Shown here: positions 31,378 through 42,283 of the stretch, piece by piece
How positions within the stretch are numbered: the first letter of the stretch is position 1
Layout of the letters: every line of letters begins with the position of its first letter
Position numbers and translations under genes: made by a program
Origin: Phaeoceros laevis
Lineage: Eukaryota > Anthocerotophyta > Anthocerotopsida > Notothyladales
Assembly (NCBI GenBank): GCA_049999765.1
Contig: JBNGIQ010009485.1
Location: 84,150-128,383, forward strand
DNA: 44,234 bases
Direction: 5' to 3'
Notes under the pieces: model-generated
The model's input: the letters and a program-made list of their open reading frames with translations, nothing else
Database searches by the model: none
Told to the model about the DNA's origin: nothing

Positions 31378-32116
31378 ATGGCTGCAAAGGACTTTCCTTC
31401 CCCGAATACTCAAAGTGATGAACCCAGGTGCTTACCATTCCACTGTCTCCACCTCACATGTTGTCAGCACCTTCAGGCATGCCTTGCCAGCTATTGTTAA
31501 GACCCTTTCAGTAGAGCTGTTTATGAATCTTATGTTCGCTTTTCTCAAACGGAACAGGGCCTCCTTGATGACCTTCCCTTCGATCCAACTGAAGAAGGGC
31601 CTGACTGCCGTTCACGTCACCACTCTGGATGAGGTGGTGAGCGTCAACTCCTTCTTCACGGTCGCAGTCTTCATTGGGCTTTCCCTGGTCACCCCGAATA
31701 CCTCCACTCTGCTGTCGCCTACAGACAGAGAATGCCTCCCGGGCCCGGACACAGTCAAACAGCTGCTGGTCTTCATGGTGGTGGCATTCAGCTGCTTCCA
31801 GTTCTCCAGCCTCATAGCTCACGGAATGAAGCTCTCAATCGTGCTCAAAAACGGGGAGAAGTTGGGGGAAGCCCACTGGGGGGAGGTGAGCTACAGGTTC
31901 CTCCGGCTGGGAATGGGAGCTGCTTCTGTGGGCTCGGTAGTCGGGAGTACGTTTCTTATGCTTGCCTTGCTCAACATCATTCAGCTCAGGTTCGGCAAGT
32001 TGGATTGCAAGTCGAGCCACTGGGCCAAAGGGGCTGCCGTTCCGCTGCTGGTGCTTGTGCCAACCGGTCTTGCAACTTTTCTTGCAGCGGTGTTCCACGG
32101 CCTCTTCTTTCACTGA
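31378..32116 (+). CDS. Plant multipass membrane protein of unknown function
   Basis: Two exons, 31378-31427 and 31477-32116, give 229 residues. The start MAAKDFPSPNT has a plant-like ATGGCT context and joins in frame across a 49-nt intron. An alternative acceptor at 31467 gives three more residues, and an unspliced longer frame from 31289 also exists. The protein has about four hydrophobic segments: SVNSFFTVAVFIGLSLV, QLLVFMVVAFSCFQFSSLI, GMGAASVGSVVGSTFLML and a C-terminal PLLVLVPTGLATFLAAVF. The signature FPSIQLKKGLTAVHVTTLDE before the first helix resembles an uncharacterised plant membrane family that I recall only vaguely. No catalytic motif is visible. Confidence 0.7.
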
Positions 32117-32917
32117 TGAAGGACCTGCTTCTTATCAAGTTTTGAGAGAAGGAGAGTGTATTTATAGTTACAGTCAGGGAAATGTTTCTGTACCATTTCC
32201 CTGTCGAAAGACTCGAAACACAAACACCGGATTCGATATTTAAACAGCAGGTAACAAACTAACAAACGAGGTGTCCAGTTTGCTTTGGTTCTCGGCTTTC
32301 TGTACATGGAAATGCCCGCATTGGTAGGAGCATTCGGAGCACAAGCTAGACTAACACCTACACAAGCACCAGCAGGGGTTACAACTGTTGTCTTCTGCAG
32401 CAGCAGCATGCTGGCTCGGTATCTGCCCTACAACGGGTTCCTCGAACCCCACCTATTACTAGAAACTATCTACAGTTTCTGAACTGGGTCATGTTACAGG
32501 GGTATCTGAAACAATGGTTCCCATTTCGATCGGAGGAATTTCCACCTAGGCTTCTAAGGTCTTCGGTATCGGTAAGGTGATCTAGGTCACGGCAACAAGC
32601 CATATGTTAGCCAGGATAAGTTATGTGGAGCACGGCAAGGAGAAAAACGGCTCCATCATGAACCACAATTGCTGCTGCTACAGATTCTTCTCATGGTGAT
32701 GAGTGCCAGAGCCATCCCTGGTTTGGATTCCTTCTCTGTAGAAAATTAATGGCACCTGGCTTAAGACTTCCTGCTAAGAGATTGCGATAGAGACTGCAAG
32801 TACAAACACCTCATTGTCAGGACAAAGGCAAGACGGCACAGCAGCCCCATAAGCTGGTAGTCCAATCTAGGAACATGGGAGTATGTTGGTCCTGCAGAAG
32901 CTGATCACAACATGGAC
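32117..32917. other. Convergent 3' intergenic region
   Basis: 3' flanks of the membrane-protein gene (+) and the bZIP gene (-). The small frames here (32285-32482 and others) have no family resemblance. No repeat is noted. Confidence 0.5.
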
Positions 32918-34705
32918 TCAGGAAGCGAGCAACCCACCGTGGGCGGACTGAGTTCTCCTCAAAGTCACAGCCCTGGAATTTGGAGATGATTGCTGCGCTT
33001 GTGCAATCATCGACTCAATCATCTGCATGGCAATTTGATATTCAGACAAGAGAGCGAAAGATGTCTGCACTGATGAATTTATTGCTGGAAAGTGAACAAG
33101 ACCCAATACTTCACAGATGTAGAATGTATGACCCACCTGTTTCTTTTTTACTTCTTCCTCCTGCTAACACATATCAGGACGGTGAATCAGGAAAAAGACC
33201 AACCACAAGGAACTTCACTTTTAATTTGTGCAAGTGTGGATTACCAGCATGCATAGTGAATGATCTCTAACACAACCCTAAATGGACTCAAGGGTGACCT
33301 AATTCTGATGGGTTCCAATGTTTGAAACGAAGTGTCACACCTGCAGTTTCCTAAGCCTCAGATTCTCTTCTTTCAGTTGCGTAACCTCAGCTTCTAACTC
33401 AACGGTGTAAGCCTGGAGTGAATGAGAAAACCGAGAAATAATTACGAGGCCAGCAGCGCAACTAGCACTATCCTTCTAGACAAAAGGTACAAAGACACCT
33501 GCACAAGATGTCAGCAAAAGAAAACAAAAAACAAATGAATGTGCCAGCTCCCTGCACAAGACGTCTCATGGCAACGTGATCTTTTCTCGACGTCAGGGCT
33601 CTTTCGAACTCACCTGCTTGCGTGCACGAGACCGGGCAGCAGACTCTCTATTCTTAATCATGCGTCGCTGCCGACGCTCCACAACCTTTTCTACAGGTCC
33701 GTCTGAAACTCTTTTCCGGCTTCTCAATGGATCAAATCCGAATCCACCCCCCATAGGTGAAAGAGCCAACCCATTGCCACCAGGTAGCATTCCATCAGAA
33801 ATACCGCCATTGGGAGATCCAGGTCCGAGAGCGAGATTACTCAGTCCGGCTGCGGCACCCAGCCCAATCCCTAAGCCTCCAGCATATCCGTCTGCTAGAG
33901 GTCCAAGCCCAGCAGCCAAAGCACCATTACCCATCCTCTTGGCAGCATTAACATAGGCAACTGCCTCGGCCTGCTGCTGAGCGGCGATCACATGAGCTTG
34001 TTGCTGCTGAGCGTTTCTGTACTGATCATTGAGCCACTGTGCCTGTGCCTGCTGCTGCTTAAACGCGTCTAACTGCAAGGCATCTACAGCATTCGCCGGC
34101 AAGAGCGTGAGAGCCGGATGCACAGCACCGACGTCTCTCTCCGCAGCACCGCCATCCCGCTCTCCACCTCCGCCGTTTTCAGCTCCGCCAGCACCAAAAC
34201 CACCAGAACCGAAAGGCGCACCGACTGTGTCCAGATCTTCTCTAACAACTCCCGCCCTCACTAGAAAATCTTCCAAAGTCATCTCTCCAAAGGTGGCGGA
34301 CCTCTGCTGCTCACCGGGGCCAGTGTTTTCAGCTCCCTCCCCGTTGCCGTGAATGTCCCGCCAGACTTCATCCACCGTCTTCCTGCTCAACATGCCCGGA
34401 AGAGTGAGAGACGGCTGACTCTGCAAGCCGGGCTGACTGGCCGGCCCCTCTCCGGCCGGAGCTTGACCTTCGGTGCTAGTATTAGTCATCACGGCCTGCA
34501 TCGCCTGCTGCTCCTCGGCAGTCCAGATGTTCTTGAGAAACTCATCCATGTTCATAGACCCAAAGTTCTTCATATCGGGAATGGAATTCTGAAACTCATC
34601 CAAGGTAAGAGAATAGATCGAGCCCTGCCTTGCTAGAGAACCAAAACTAAGAAGCCCCTTGCCGGTCATAGGAAGAGACACTGCCTGCGGCTGCTGGGAG
34701 CCCAT
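32918..34705 (-). CDS. Group A bZIP transcription factor (ABI5/ABF/AREB type)
   Basis: ABA- and stress-responsive bZIP factors of this group bind ABRE (ACGTG) elements in the nucleus and are activated by SnRK2 phosphorylation. Exons: 33614-34705, 33341-33412, 33137-33160, 32918-33022; 430 residues. All conserved blocks are present: C1 (RQGSIYSLTLDEFQ, with the RQxS SnRK2 target), C2 (RKTVDEVWRDIHG), C3 (TFGEMTLEDFLVRAGVV), the basic region (RRQRRMIKNRESAARSRARK), the leucine zipper (ELEAEVTQLKEENLRL) split by introns at the usual places, and C4 (RAVTLRRTQSAH). A glycine/alanine-rich and Gln-rich linker fills the middle. Exon 3 is a 24-nt microexon (EEEVKKKQ). The gene appears complete. Confidence 0.93.
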
Positions 34706-34755
34706 GCTAGCTAGTAGAGATGCTCACTCACAAAACGTTCAAGGAAGGAACCTGG

Positions 34756-34760
34756 CACGT
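34756..34760 (-). promoter_or_regulatory. ABRE-core ACGTG upstream of the bZIP gene
   Basis: ACGTG on the gene's own strand, about 50 bases ahead of the start codon. Group A bZIP factors bind this core, so autoregulation is possible. A five-base word also occurs by chance. Confidence 0.25.
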
Positions 34761-35189
34761 TGACAATTGAAGTCCCCGCTTCCGGTTTCAGCGAGCTGCT
34801 AGTGCAGAGCAGTAACCTTCCTTGGAGGATACACTACAGACGCTTCATACAAGCCAGTCCATGAATGCCTAGCTACTCGGCAACTGGAAAGCCGCACAAA
34901 GAGACGCTAAAACCGGATGGCCTCCATGCAGCTGCTTCCATCCGCACCTACAGCTACGCGTTCTGCTCGATAGGCTCACATTTCGCCCTCAATTCAGAGC
35001 CAACATCATCATGCATACCGGCAGAGACGAACATTCTCGAGAGCTTCAAACAGACCGACGCCAGAATCCAGCCAGCCAGTAGAATAGGCGCGCCGGCAAC
35101 CTAACTACCAACTCGGTGCCAGCGGGTCCCACGGAAGAGCCAAGAAATCAGCTGATGAAGCTGATACAGGGGACAGACACAGGCTTGAT

Positions 35190-35788
35190 ATGGAGGACAC
35201 CGCCCGGTGTGGGGCACAAGAATGCACTGTGAAAAGAGATGGCGGGGCACAGAAGCAGGAAGAAGACCCCACCCTTGGGCGGGAGAACACAAAACCAAAG
35301 GGAGGAAGACGGGGGCGAGAGAATAGAAGAGGAGACGACGCGGTGTCACCACCGTACAAGACAATGCGCGCAGGGGGGCCGGAGGGAGAAGAGATTCTCC
35401 CGGTGACACAACCACAGCCACAGCACCTGTGCAGGAACAGGCAGGGATGCAATGTGGTGGTGGTCAGTGGTCAAGGGAGGAGGGTGAAGAGCAAAAGAGG
35501 CAAGCAGGAGAAACTCCAGTTGAAGGCACTTGTACGGGGGCCCCGTGTCCCCAGCCGTCTTCGGTTTCGCCAGGGTGCGTTTCGCCGGGGGCAGCTACAG
35601 TAACCGGCAACAAAAGCAAGGCTCGGGGCCCAATGAGCCGCTCCGAGTGCGAGGCAGACGCCCGGCCTGCGCGCCGCGTGGTCCCTGGTGACGTGCGCAA
35701 GCTGCTCGGTGGCAGGCGTAACCTGAGGCTCGTTATGCCAGATTCTAAAGGCGCAACTAGTGTGACGGATTCCCTTAACACTGGATGA
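35190..35788 (+). CDS. Possible orphan gene, basic/Gly-rich
   Basis: Two overlapping frames may be one spliced gene. The first opens at ATG 35190 (MEDTARCGAQECTVKRDGGA...) and is rich in Lys, Arg, Glu and Gly. The second runs open to a TGA at 35786-35788 and ends PGDVRKLLGGRRNLRLVMPD. An AATAAA at 35819-35824 lies 31 bases beyond that stop, which favours a real + strand transcript. No obvious intron of acceptable length joins the frames, so the lower one might instead start at ATG 35447 (113 residues). I do not recognise either part. Confidence 0.3.
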
Positions 35789-35818
35789 CCCGCCCTAAAC
35801 AGGCTTGCGTGGTCTAGC

Positions 35819-35824
35819 AATAAA
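35819..35824 (+). terminator. Putative poly(A) signal
   Basis: A canonical AATAAA lies 31 bases after the stop codon at 35788, the best argument that the frame at 35190-35788 is transcribed. Confidence 0.35.
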
Positions 35825-35978
35825 CTGCACCATTGACTTGTGGTCCTCGCACATTGGTTAGCCCTACATGCCGGCCGGCGGCCGGCTTCGGACCAAGACC
35901 CCACTTTGGAGAGCCCAGCTGTTGACAGGTTTCTTACATGCTGATTAGGGAATGGAATCCAAAAACTGATTCTACTTT

Positions 35979-36090
35979 ATCACTTGATTTGACGTTTCAA
36001 GTGATCAAGATGATCACTTAATGTGAAGTTTCAACTGATCACTTCACATCACTTCACATCAACTGGTCATTGATCAGGTGATGTGAAGAT
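35979..36090. repeat. Cluster of TGATCA/TCACTT dyads
   Basis: ATCACTTGA (35979-35987) and TCAAGTGAT (35997-36005) are exact reverse complements around 9 bases. Variants of tgatcactt, cttcacatca and tgatgtgaag then recur, in both orientations, through 36090. The result is an array of short inverted and direct repeats of a 9-12 base word. Confidence 0.75.
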
Positions 36091-37110
36091 GGAGCTCTGG
36101 TTACATCCAAAACGGCAGTCATATGTTGCCGGCCAAGAAACAGAGGCAGCAGTGCATTTGAAAACATCTTGAAAGTAACCGTACAAAGCGAACCTTGGAA
36201 TAGATTCCGGTGTGTGGCTTGGAGCCTTGGACGTAGATTCACACAGGCCTGCCAGATATCTTCTGTGGACAAACTGTTGTAAACAATCTCTTCAATATCC
36301 GCAACCTGGCTCCACAAGCTCCAACCGTCTCACTCATCCAATTGGCCGTCACCTCGAAATCCACGGCAGGGTTTGATAGTAGCGGCCCAATTTTCCAGGG
36401 TTTTAATTAAGCTCGAGGTCTGTCAGGTGCATCATGCTGAGCAACAAAGGTTCCCCTTTCACAACGTGATGCGTGAATGCCAGAGTCATCTGGATGCTTG
36501 TGGACTCCATCATCAGGAATGATTGTCTGTTCGAGGTAGACAAACAATAGCCGGTGCTCATATCCAATCTAGTCCAGCCTAATTGCATGATATTTCTTCT
36601 CACTCCTCTCTGTGCTGGCAAATGCAATGCTGGCACAAGAGGGGAGAGGAGAAAAGCCCTTTCTTCTTCCCAAGGGGGACGGAAGAGGGCAGGTGCTTAC
36701 CAACCCTTTTATCCTAGCCTTCGAACATGGAAGCTTCTGATCTGCAGCGTTGCACCTGACTCACCTGAAAGCAGAAACATCAGGACTCGTGGCTCCTCCA
36801 GAAAAGTAAGTCCTTGGATACATACTATGTACAGCAACCACTCTGCAGCTCCGCTCCATGTTCCCCTTGGGTACCTTGCAACGCCGTCTTCCAACCATCC
36901 AGCAGTGCAAATGTGCAGCAATATCACAATCCCATTGCGAGAGAAGCCGTGAGTCCTGGCTTTTCATAGGGTCTCGTTTTGCTTGAAGCACCACTTAGTG
37001 GCAGACTCTGGCAGCATCTTGGTGCCCAAAGTTAACTGGCTCATATCCGTCTCTTCTACCTCCCACGCCTGAGGCCAAGCGAGAAAGAACATAACAACAA
37101 TTTTCTATAG
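36054..37110 (-). other. Unresolved minus-strand spliced-ORF candidate
   Basis: Frames at 36054-36317, 36403-36636 and 36761-36994 might belong to one gene. The third ends VSAFR at a strong AG|GTGAGT donor near 36765. None shows a recognisable domain, and I could not join them convincingly. It may be a decayed gene or chance. Confidence 0.2.
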
Positions 37111-37235
37111 AAAATCATCTGGCCATGGCACTTCGTATTGCAACCTGGAAAGGCAAGCATGTGAAGCTGGGCACCACCCTCCCTCCTACAAATGCCCGCT
37201 GTTTGTGTGAGCTTCTCCCATCTCCCTCTCCGGCC

Positions 37236-37720
37236 ATGGCTGCAATGCCGAGCTCCATTCTGCTGCAGCTGCTCCTGCTAGGAGTACTGATGGTCATGCA
37301 ACCGTCGCGTGCCAGTCTCCTCTGAGAAATAAGGCCCTCTCACCGTCCAGGTCTACCAGTTCCTTCAGTTAGCAATGACAACAACAAGAGCAAGGTGGTT
37401 GTGGCAGGCCGAGACACGTCCTCCCCTCCTACGCCTTCGGCACTGTGTTGTTGTTGGACACTCTGCTGAGGACAAAGAATAAGATCAACTCGCGTGTGGT
37501 TGGCTCCATGAAAGAAATCGAGGCCAACACCGACCGCAACCACGGCAGTCACTACCTGTCCATCTACCTCACCATCCTCCTCGACTACAAGAAGGTGAAG
37601 GGAACCATCGAGGTGTAAGGCACAGCTTACAGAGACGGAACTGACGTCTAGAGGGTGGCCATTGTCGGAGGGACCGAGGACTTCGAGCTGGCCGGGGGCA
37701 GCGCCAGCCCAAAGTTGCTC
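37236..37720 (+). pseudogene. Dirigent-protein pseudogene
   Basis: Dirigent proteins steer stereoselective phenoxy-radical coupling in lignan formation at the cell wall. A signal peptide (MAAMPSSILLQLLLLGVLMV) is cut off by TGA at 37323-37325. Further on, a KVVVAGRDTSS segment in frame 0 and then, in another frame, SYAFGTVLLLDTLL, INSRVVGSMKEIEANTDRNH, SHYLSIYLTI and RVAIVGGTEDFELAGG are unmistakable dirigent blocks. The core is broken by TAA at 37616-37618 and TAG at 37649-37651, and a frameshift lies near 37410-37427. With three stops and a shift it cannot make a normal protein. Reading frame conservation is otherwise good, so inactivation is fairly recent. Confidence 0.85.
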
Positions 37721-38749
37721 CCTAGTGTAAGGCGGCCTGCTGGATCCATCGTTCTGTGGGAGTGGAAGCTCACCATTCACCCCAAGCTGGACGAGGTCTC
37801 CACCGGCTCTGACCTGAGGAAGCTCAAATCCAGGTTGAAGTCTGGTTGTTTCATGATCCGTCCAGCGCATAGGCTGGACGGTTCCATCAAGCCGATGGTG
37901 TTTACTATAGTAACCTACCTTTCTCATAAGATGTAGTCTAGCCTATGTAGAAGCTCCAGAACTCTAGAAGCAACGGAGCTGTTCTGTGCCGGGCTGCAAC
38001 CTGCCTCCTGGATGGCCGTACTGTCAGATGAAAGGAAAGAGCCGTGTTTTCAACGACTGCAATGCAAGCAACTACTTTGTGTCATCTTGCTAAGTATGAC
38101 CGGAATTTATGACGAGGATGAAAGAAACATCCGCACAACTTCGCTGAATAAATAAATAATTACGGCAGGCTGAGAGATAGTCGCGGCCACCTGTGCTTTC
38201 GGCTACAGGAAAAATCTCTCCTCCTGAAGAGCTGGTTTCCTCATCCAATGCTCTCGGTAGCGGGATGGCTCGGGGCGTGGCCCGTTCTTACGAAGTTGTA
38301 TCCAAACACCCCAAGGCTCCGTGCCAGAAATTCAAAAATTGATATCTGGGAGCTGGTCCCTCTGCGTAAATGTGCGTCAGGTTGCAGAGCTCTGCCTTTT
38401 GTTTTATGCGATTTGTCCGAATGAGCTTTGTCCTGGGTATTCTTTTCGTTCCGCCATTTCCTCTGAGCGCATGACGGCCATTTGAGGTGGAACGAGGCTC
38501 GGATCTGTTTAGCAGGCTTGAGTGCGTTGCAAGTGTGATTTTATTCTGAATCAGGACATTCTGGCGGAAACAATCTCGTGAAATGCGTCAACATGCGGAA
38601 AGTTGGGATGTCTAGGTTCCTCCACAGCAGGACACGTCCAAATCCTGTGAAGAGGATACGCACTGAGAATTTTAGGTGAGGTCGTGTGAAGCGTCTGAAG
38701 AGAGCAAGCTGTCAGAAGGGGAGGGCATGATCCAGGAGCACCGGACAAC
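37721..38749. other. Intergenic, no recognised gene
   Basis: Contains a 9-bp inverted repeat, CCGTCCAGC at 37858-37866 with GCTGGACGG at 37873-37881, and an aataaataaataa stretch at about 38146. It should include the F-box gene promoter. No gene is visible. Confidence 0.5.
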
Positions 38750-41468
38750 ATGCGAGCAATACTTATCCCTGCTGCCCCTCACCAGCCGCTACTGGTCCTG
38801 CAGGTGCCGCGGCACATCCAGTGGGCCTGCGTGGCGGACCATGAACGTGCCTGGATGACGCGCGCCGTGGGGGCGTGGGTGCTGGATTTGATTGAAGGCA
38901 CGCCCGGATCCCCTCTCTTCAGCATCTCGTTTCGTCACAGCGGCTGCTCTTCTGCCACTCTCTTTTGGATGGCTCACCTTCAGCTGCATGTGAGTTGTTG
39001 AAATTCATCAGAGCGTGGAGCTTTTGTGCATTGTGGCAGAGTTTTGGGTTGAGCGATTTTGCCCGACATTCCTTGAACGGAACTACTTTGTAGTAGCTGA
39101 ATGTCCACCTGTATTCAGTGCACTGTATGAACGTATGTTTGATTCCTGTCTTCAGGTCAACGAGAGAGCAGCGGAGATGGCCGGAGTGCCAGACGTGCGA
39201 GGAGATGCTCTTGTCGTCTCTGACTATGCAGAGCATTCTACAGCGTCGAAATTGTGTGGTAATAAGGTTTGCCAATTTTCTGTGAGTGGCTGTGGTGACC
39301 GCGCACACGATGTCACAGTTCGATCACCTATTGGGAACGTTAGCTTTCGCATCGACACCTTCAAGCATGGAGCTTGTCTGCAAGAAGTGAGGTTACAGGA
39401 AAAGAGGGCCACGGCCATTGATTCAAACGATGTTCCAGCTACACTTCGTAAGCTACTGCTACTGTTTCTCATCTGGAAATAGAAGGTTTCCTTTCTGATT
39501 TTTCAGGTGGACGCAGGTATATGACTGTGTTTTTTTAGTTTAGGCTTTCAGTATGAAGGGGTCGACGTGACTGTACAGCTAGCCAGCACTTGTGCTTGTT
39601 TTCTTGCTTTTTGATGCTCAAAGATGTGAACGACTCATCTAACTTTTAGCCAGACACAATGATGCAGGCTCCCAGCACGGGGTGGTACATTTAGATCAAG
39701 GTAAAGACGATGGCTGTTCTGGACAGTGCTGTGTCATTCGTCCCAAAAATCATCACAAGGTGTTGAACACGCACAAGTATGACACTAGTAAGCGCGGTTT
39801 TACTCAGAGCTACTACCTGAAGCGGCAGCCGAGTTCAAGACTATATGGTAGAGGTATCCTCAGAGTCAGCCCTCGCACCGTTCTCAACCTACAAAAAAAA
39901 CTGAGGGGAGCAAACACTGCTCATGTGGCTGATGTAGCTGATGTATATGGATCGTGTGTCGAAAGTGGGCATGTTGGTGATACTGGAGAGGAGGTACTGA
40001 GTAGCAGAGCTGTGCTGCAATTTGATGATGTCTCTACTACAGAGAGTATGCAGGACAGTACACTGTCTGCAGACTCAGCTCCTGAAGGAGATTGCCATGA
40101 GAAGTTCCATATGCATACTGCGACAGGTGCACGAACAGATATTTCTTCAGTGGTGCCAGGGCAAGAGTCTGGAGACTTTACAGATTCCAAAAGGCTAAAA
40201 ATGGAGCTTCCTGAGGGCACTGAAATTGAGGAGTGCAGTAACCATGACATTGAATGCCTTCCACGAGGATTGCTGCAAACAATCTTTGGTTGCATTTCAT
40301 TTACCGACCTGAGCTCATGTGCTGCAGTGTGTCACCAGTGGAGGCAATGTATTGCTGAGGATCAGGTAGTCTTGATAGTCTCCAGTTTGAGCTCTTTTTT
40401 GTGGTATGAGGTTTCTGGTGCGTGGTATTGGAACTCTGCACCGTCAAAAAAGCACATACAACATAGCTGTCATCCTCATGGACAGTGTCATAGGGACCCA
40501 GAATGGCTGGATGGAGCTAGCTTCCATGTATTGCTGACGCTAGTTCCTGTGGTCCTGTCCAGATTACTCTCTCTTCTTTGCCAATACGATACCGGCCCCT
40601 TGCAAGCCATTTGAAAACTCCTCCACGGGCTCATTTGAGGTGTTCCAGGACAGAACAACGCATCCCCTTTGTGCTCAAGTGTGCTGCCGAGGCAGGTAAT
40701 TTAAGTGCAATTGTTCTGATTGCACTAGAGCTAGACGTCTGTGGAGAGAAGGGAAAAGCACTTACTTGGTACAAGCAGGCTGCTCGAAAGGGGCATCAGG
40801 TACTGGTTTCTGCTACCCAACTGCTTCCTGCACTGTATGCGCAGCCTACTTTGCTTAGTTTCCAACAGATGATTTTGATTGCAATGTGCATCTTATAATG
40901 CGCATGTACTTATGTTCAGCTGAGCCAGTTTAAGCTGGGGGAGAGCTACTATCGAGGTACCCAAAGCTGGCAGCGGGATTGCTCTGAGGCGTTGAAGTGG
41001 TTGCAGAAAGCAGCCAAGCACCCAGCTCCTGAGTCGTCCATATGTGGAGCTGCTGCTGTACGGGACATGAACCCACACAAGCCCTACTTTGAAGTTCAGA
41101 GTCCTGTTAAACAAACGAGAGACGGCAGGGCGTTCATATTTCAGTTATGAAAGTGCTGGCTGAAGGGGTTTGTTCTCAACACCTGAATGCCGTGTTATGC
41201 AGATGATGTTGGGCTACATGTACCTGGATGGAGAAGGGTTGGATGGAGCTGACAACTCCGAAGCTGTAAAGTGGTACTACACGACACACAATCAGAATTT
41301 TGCTTCATCGCTTGCTAGACCAGACACAATTTGGTTTTTGGGTCAGTTGTAGAGATGGGGACGTAGAATGACCAGCTTGAGTTTTGCAGGTTTAAAATAG
41401 CTCGCAGGCATGGAAACCTGGAAGCTGAGAAGACCGTTGGGTGGTTGTGGAATACCGGGCAATACTGA
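38750..41468 (+). CDS. F-box protein with SEL1/TPR-like repeats
   Basis: Probable substrate receptor of an SCF-type ubiquitin ligase; the F-box binds SKP1 and the repeats would bind substrate. Exons: 38750-38989, 39156-39447, 39668-40365, 40563-40799, 40920-41057, 41203-41333, 41390-41468; 604 residues. The F-box lies at residues 371-410 (IECLPRGLLQTIFGCISFTD, AAVCHQWRQCIAED). SEL1 repeats follow: LKCAAEAGNLSAIVLIALEL, KALTWYKQAARKGHQ, SQFKLGESYYRG, EALKWLQKAAK, MMLGYMYLDGEG, EAVKWYY and IARRHGNLEA. This order recalls the plant F-box/SEL1 family (Arabidopsis At1g70590 type), but here about 370 extra residues precede the F-box, so the upstream exons 1-2 might be a separate gene. Exon joins 5-6 and 6-7 are tentative. 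Confidence 0.7.
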
Positions 41469-41821
41469 GTGCCCTACCTGTGTTTGTGATCAAGACAGGA
41501 AGCTAATTGAGATCACTCTTGTGCAGTACGTAAAGGTAATAATCATCCTTGTATAGTGGTGTAACATGAGCCAGTATGTCGTAACTCGGATTGTAATTAT
41601 AAAGCTATTTATCATTATCATAGCAACTAGCCGGTGAAGCTTACTTGCCGATTTATAAATTTAAGATTCATGTGAATTCTGAATTTATGTGGAGCGCTTT
41701 TTAAGTACCAATGGCAGCTATATGGATAAATGGTAGGTTGGCAGATTTTGACAGATTCCTCATCGAAAGCGGAGACATTTGCAAAGGTTCTTAATTAGTT
41801 TCTTTGTACCGTTACGTATGT
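41469..41821. other. Intergenic AT-rich spacer
   Basis: 3' flank of the F-box gene. It contains no gene or repeat that I can support. Confidence 0.5.
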
Positions 41822-42277
41822 TCATGCTAAGTTGGAGAGGGCGGTCTCCCTACATGTAGCAGCATAGTGTAGGCAAGGAAGGACCCCATGAAGCTTCGCA
41901 ACCACACTGGGCGAGTATTTGTCGAGGTATTTGCCGAGGATGTGAGTCCGAGTCTCCTCCGCAACCCCGCATTTACGACAGCATTTACGACAGAATGGCA
42001 GTGGCACAGGTTGCAAGTCAACGGTATACGCAAGGGCTACGCATAGTATGTCGCTTACGGTACAGGGAGGCGGCGAGGAGAGAGGGTGGCGAGCATGGCG
42101 GGGCATGGCATGAGTCATGCGGCGAGGGCGGGGCCCGCACCTGGCCACCAGTTTTTTAGCTCTCGCCGTCCACCTCGTCAGTAGCGCTAACGGACGGAGC
42201 GACCCTCGAACCGCAATGTAAACACCACTTGATGATTGGGGACTTGGCCTACTCCAGCGCAACAAGCAACGTCTCAT
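41822..42277 (-). mobile_element. Possible 3'-end scrap of a non-LTR retrotransposon
   Basis: A minus-strand frame contains CRKCCRKCGVAEETRTHILG, a CxxCG...ET..H.LG arrangement like the zinc-knuckle C-terminal end of some LINE-type ORF2 proteins, followed by LHGVLPCLHYAA. A 12-bp tandem duplication (catttacgacag twice, near 41970-41993) doubles the CRKC. No reverse transcriptase domain, endonuclease or poly(A) tail is visible, so the assignment is tentative. Confidence 0.3.
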
Positions 42278-42283
42278 GATTTG

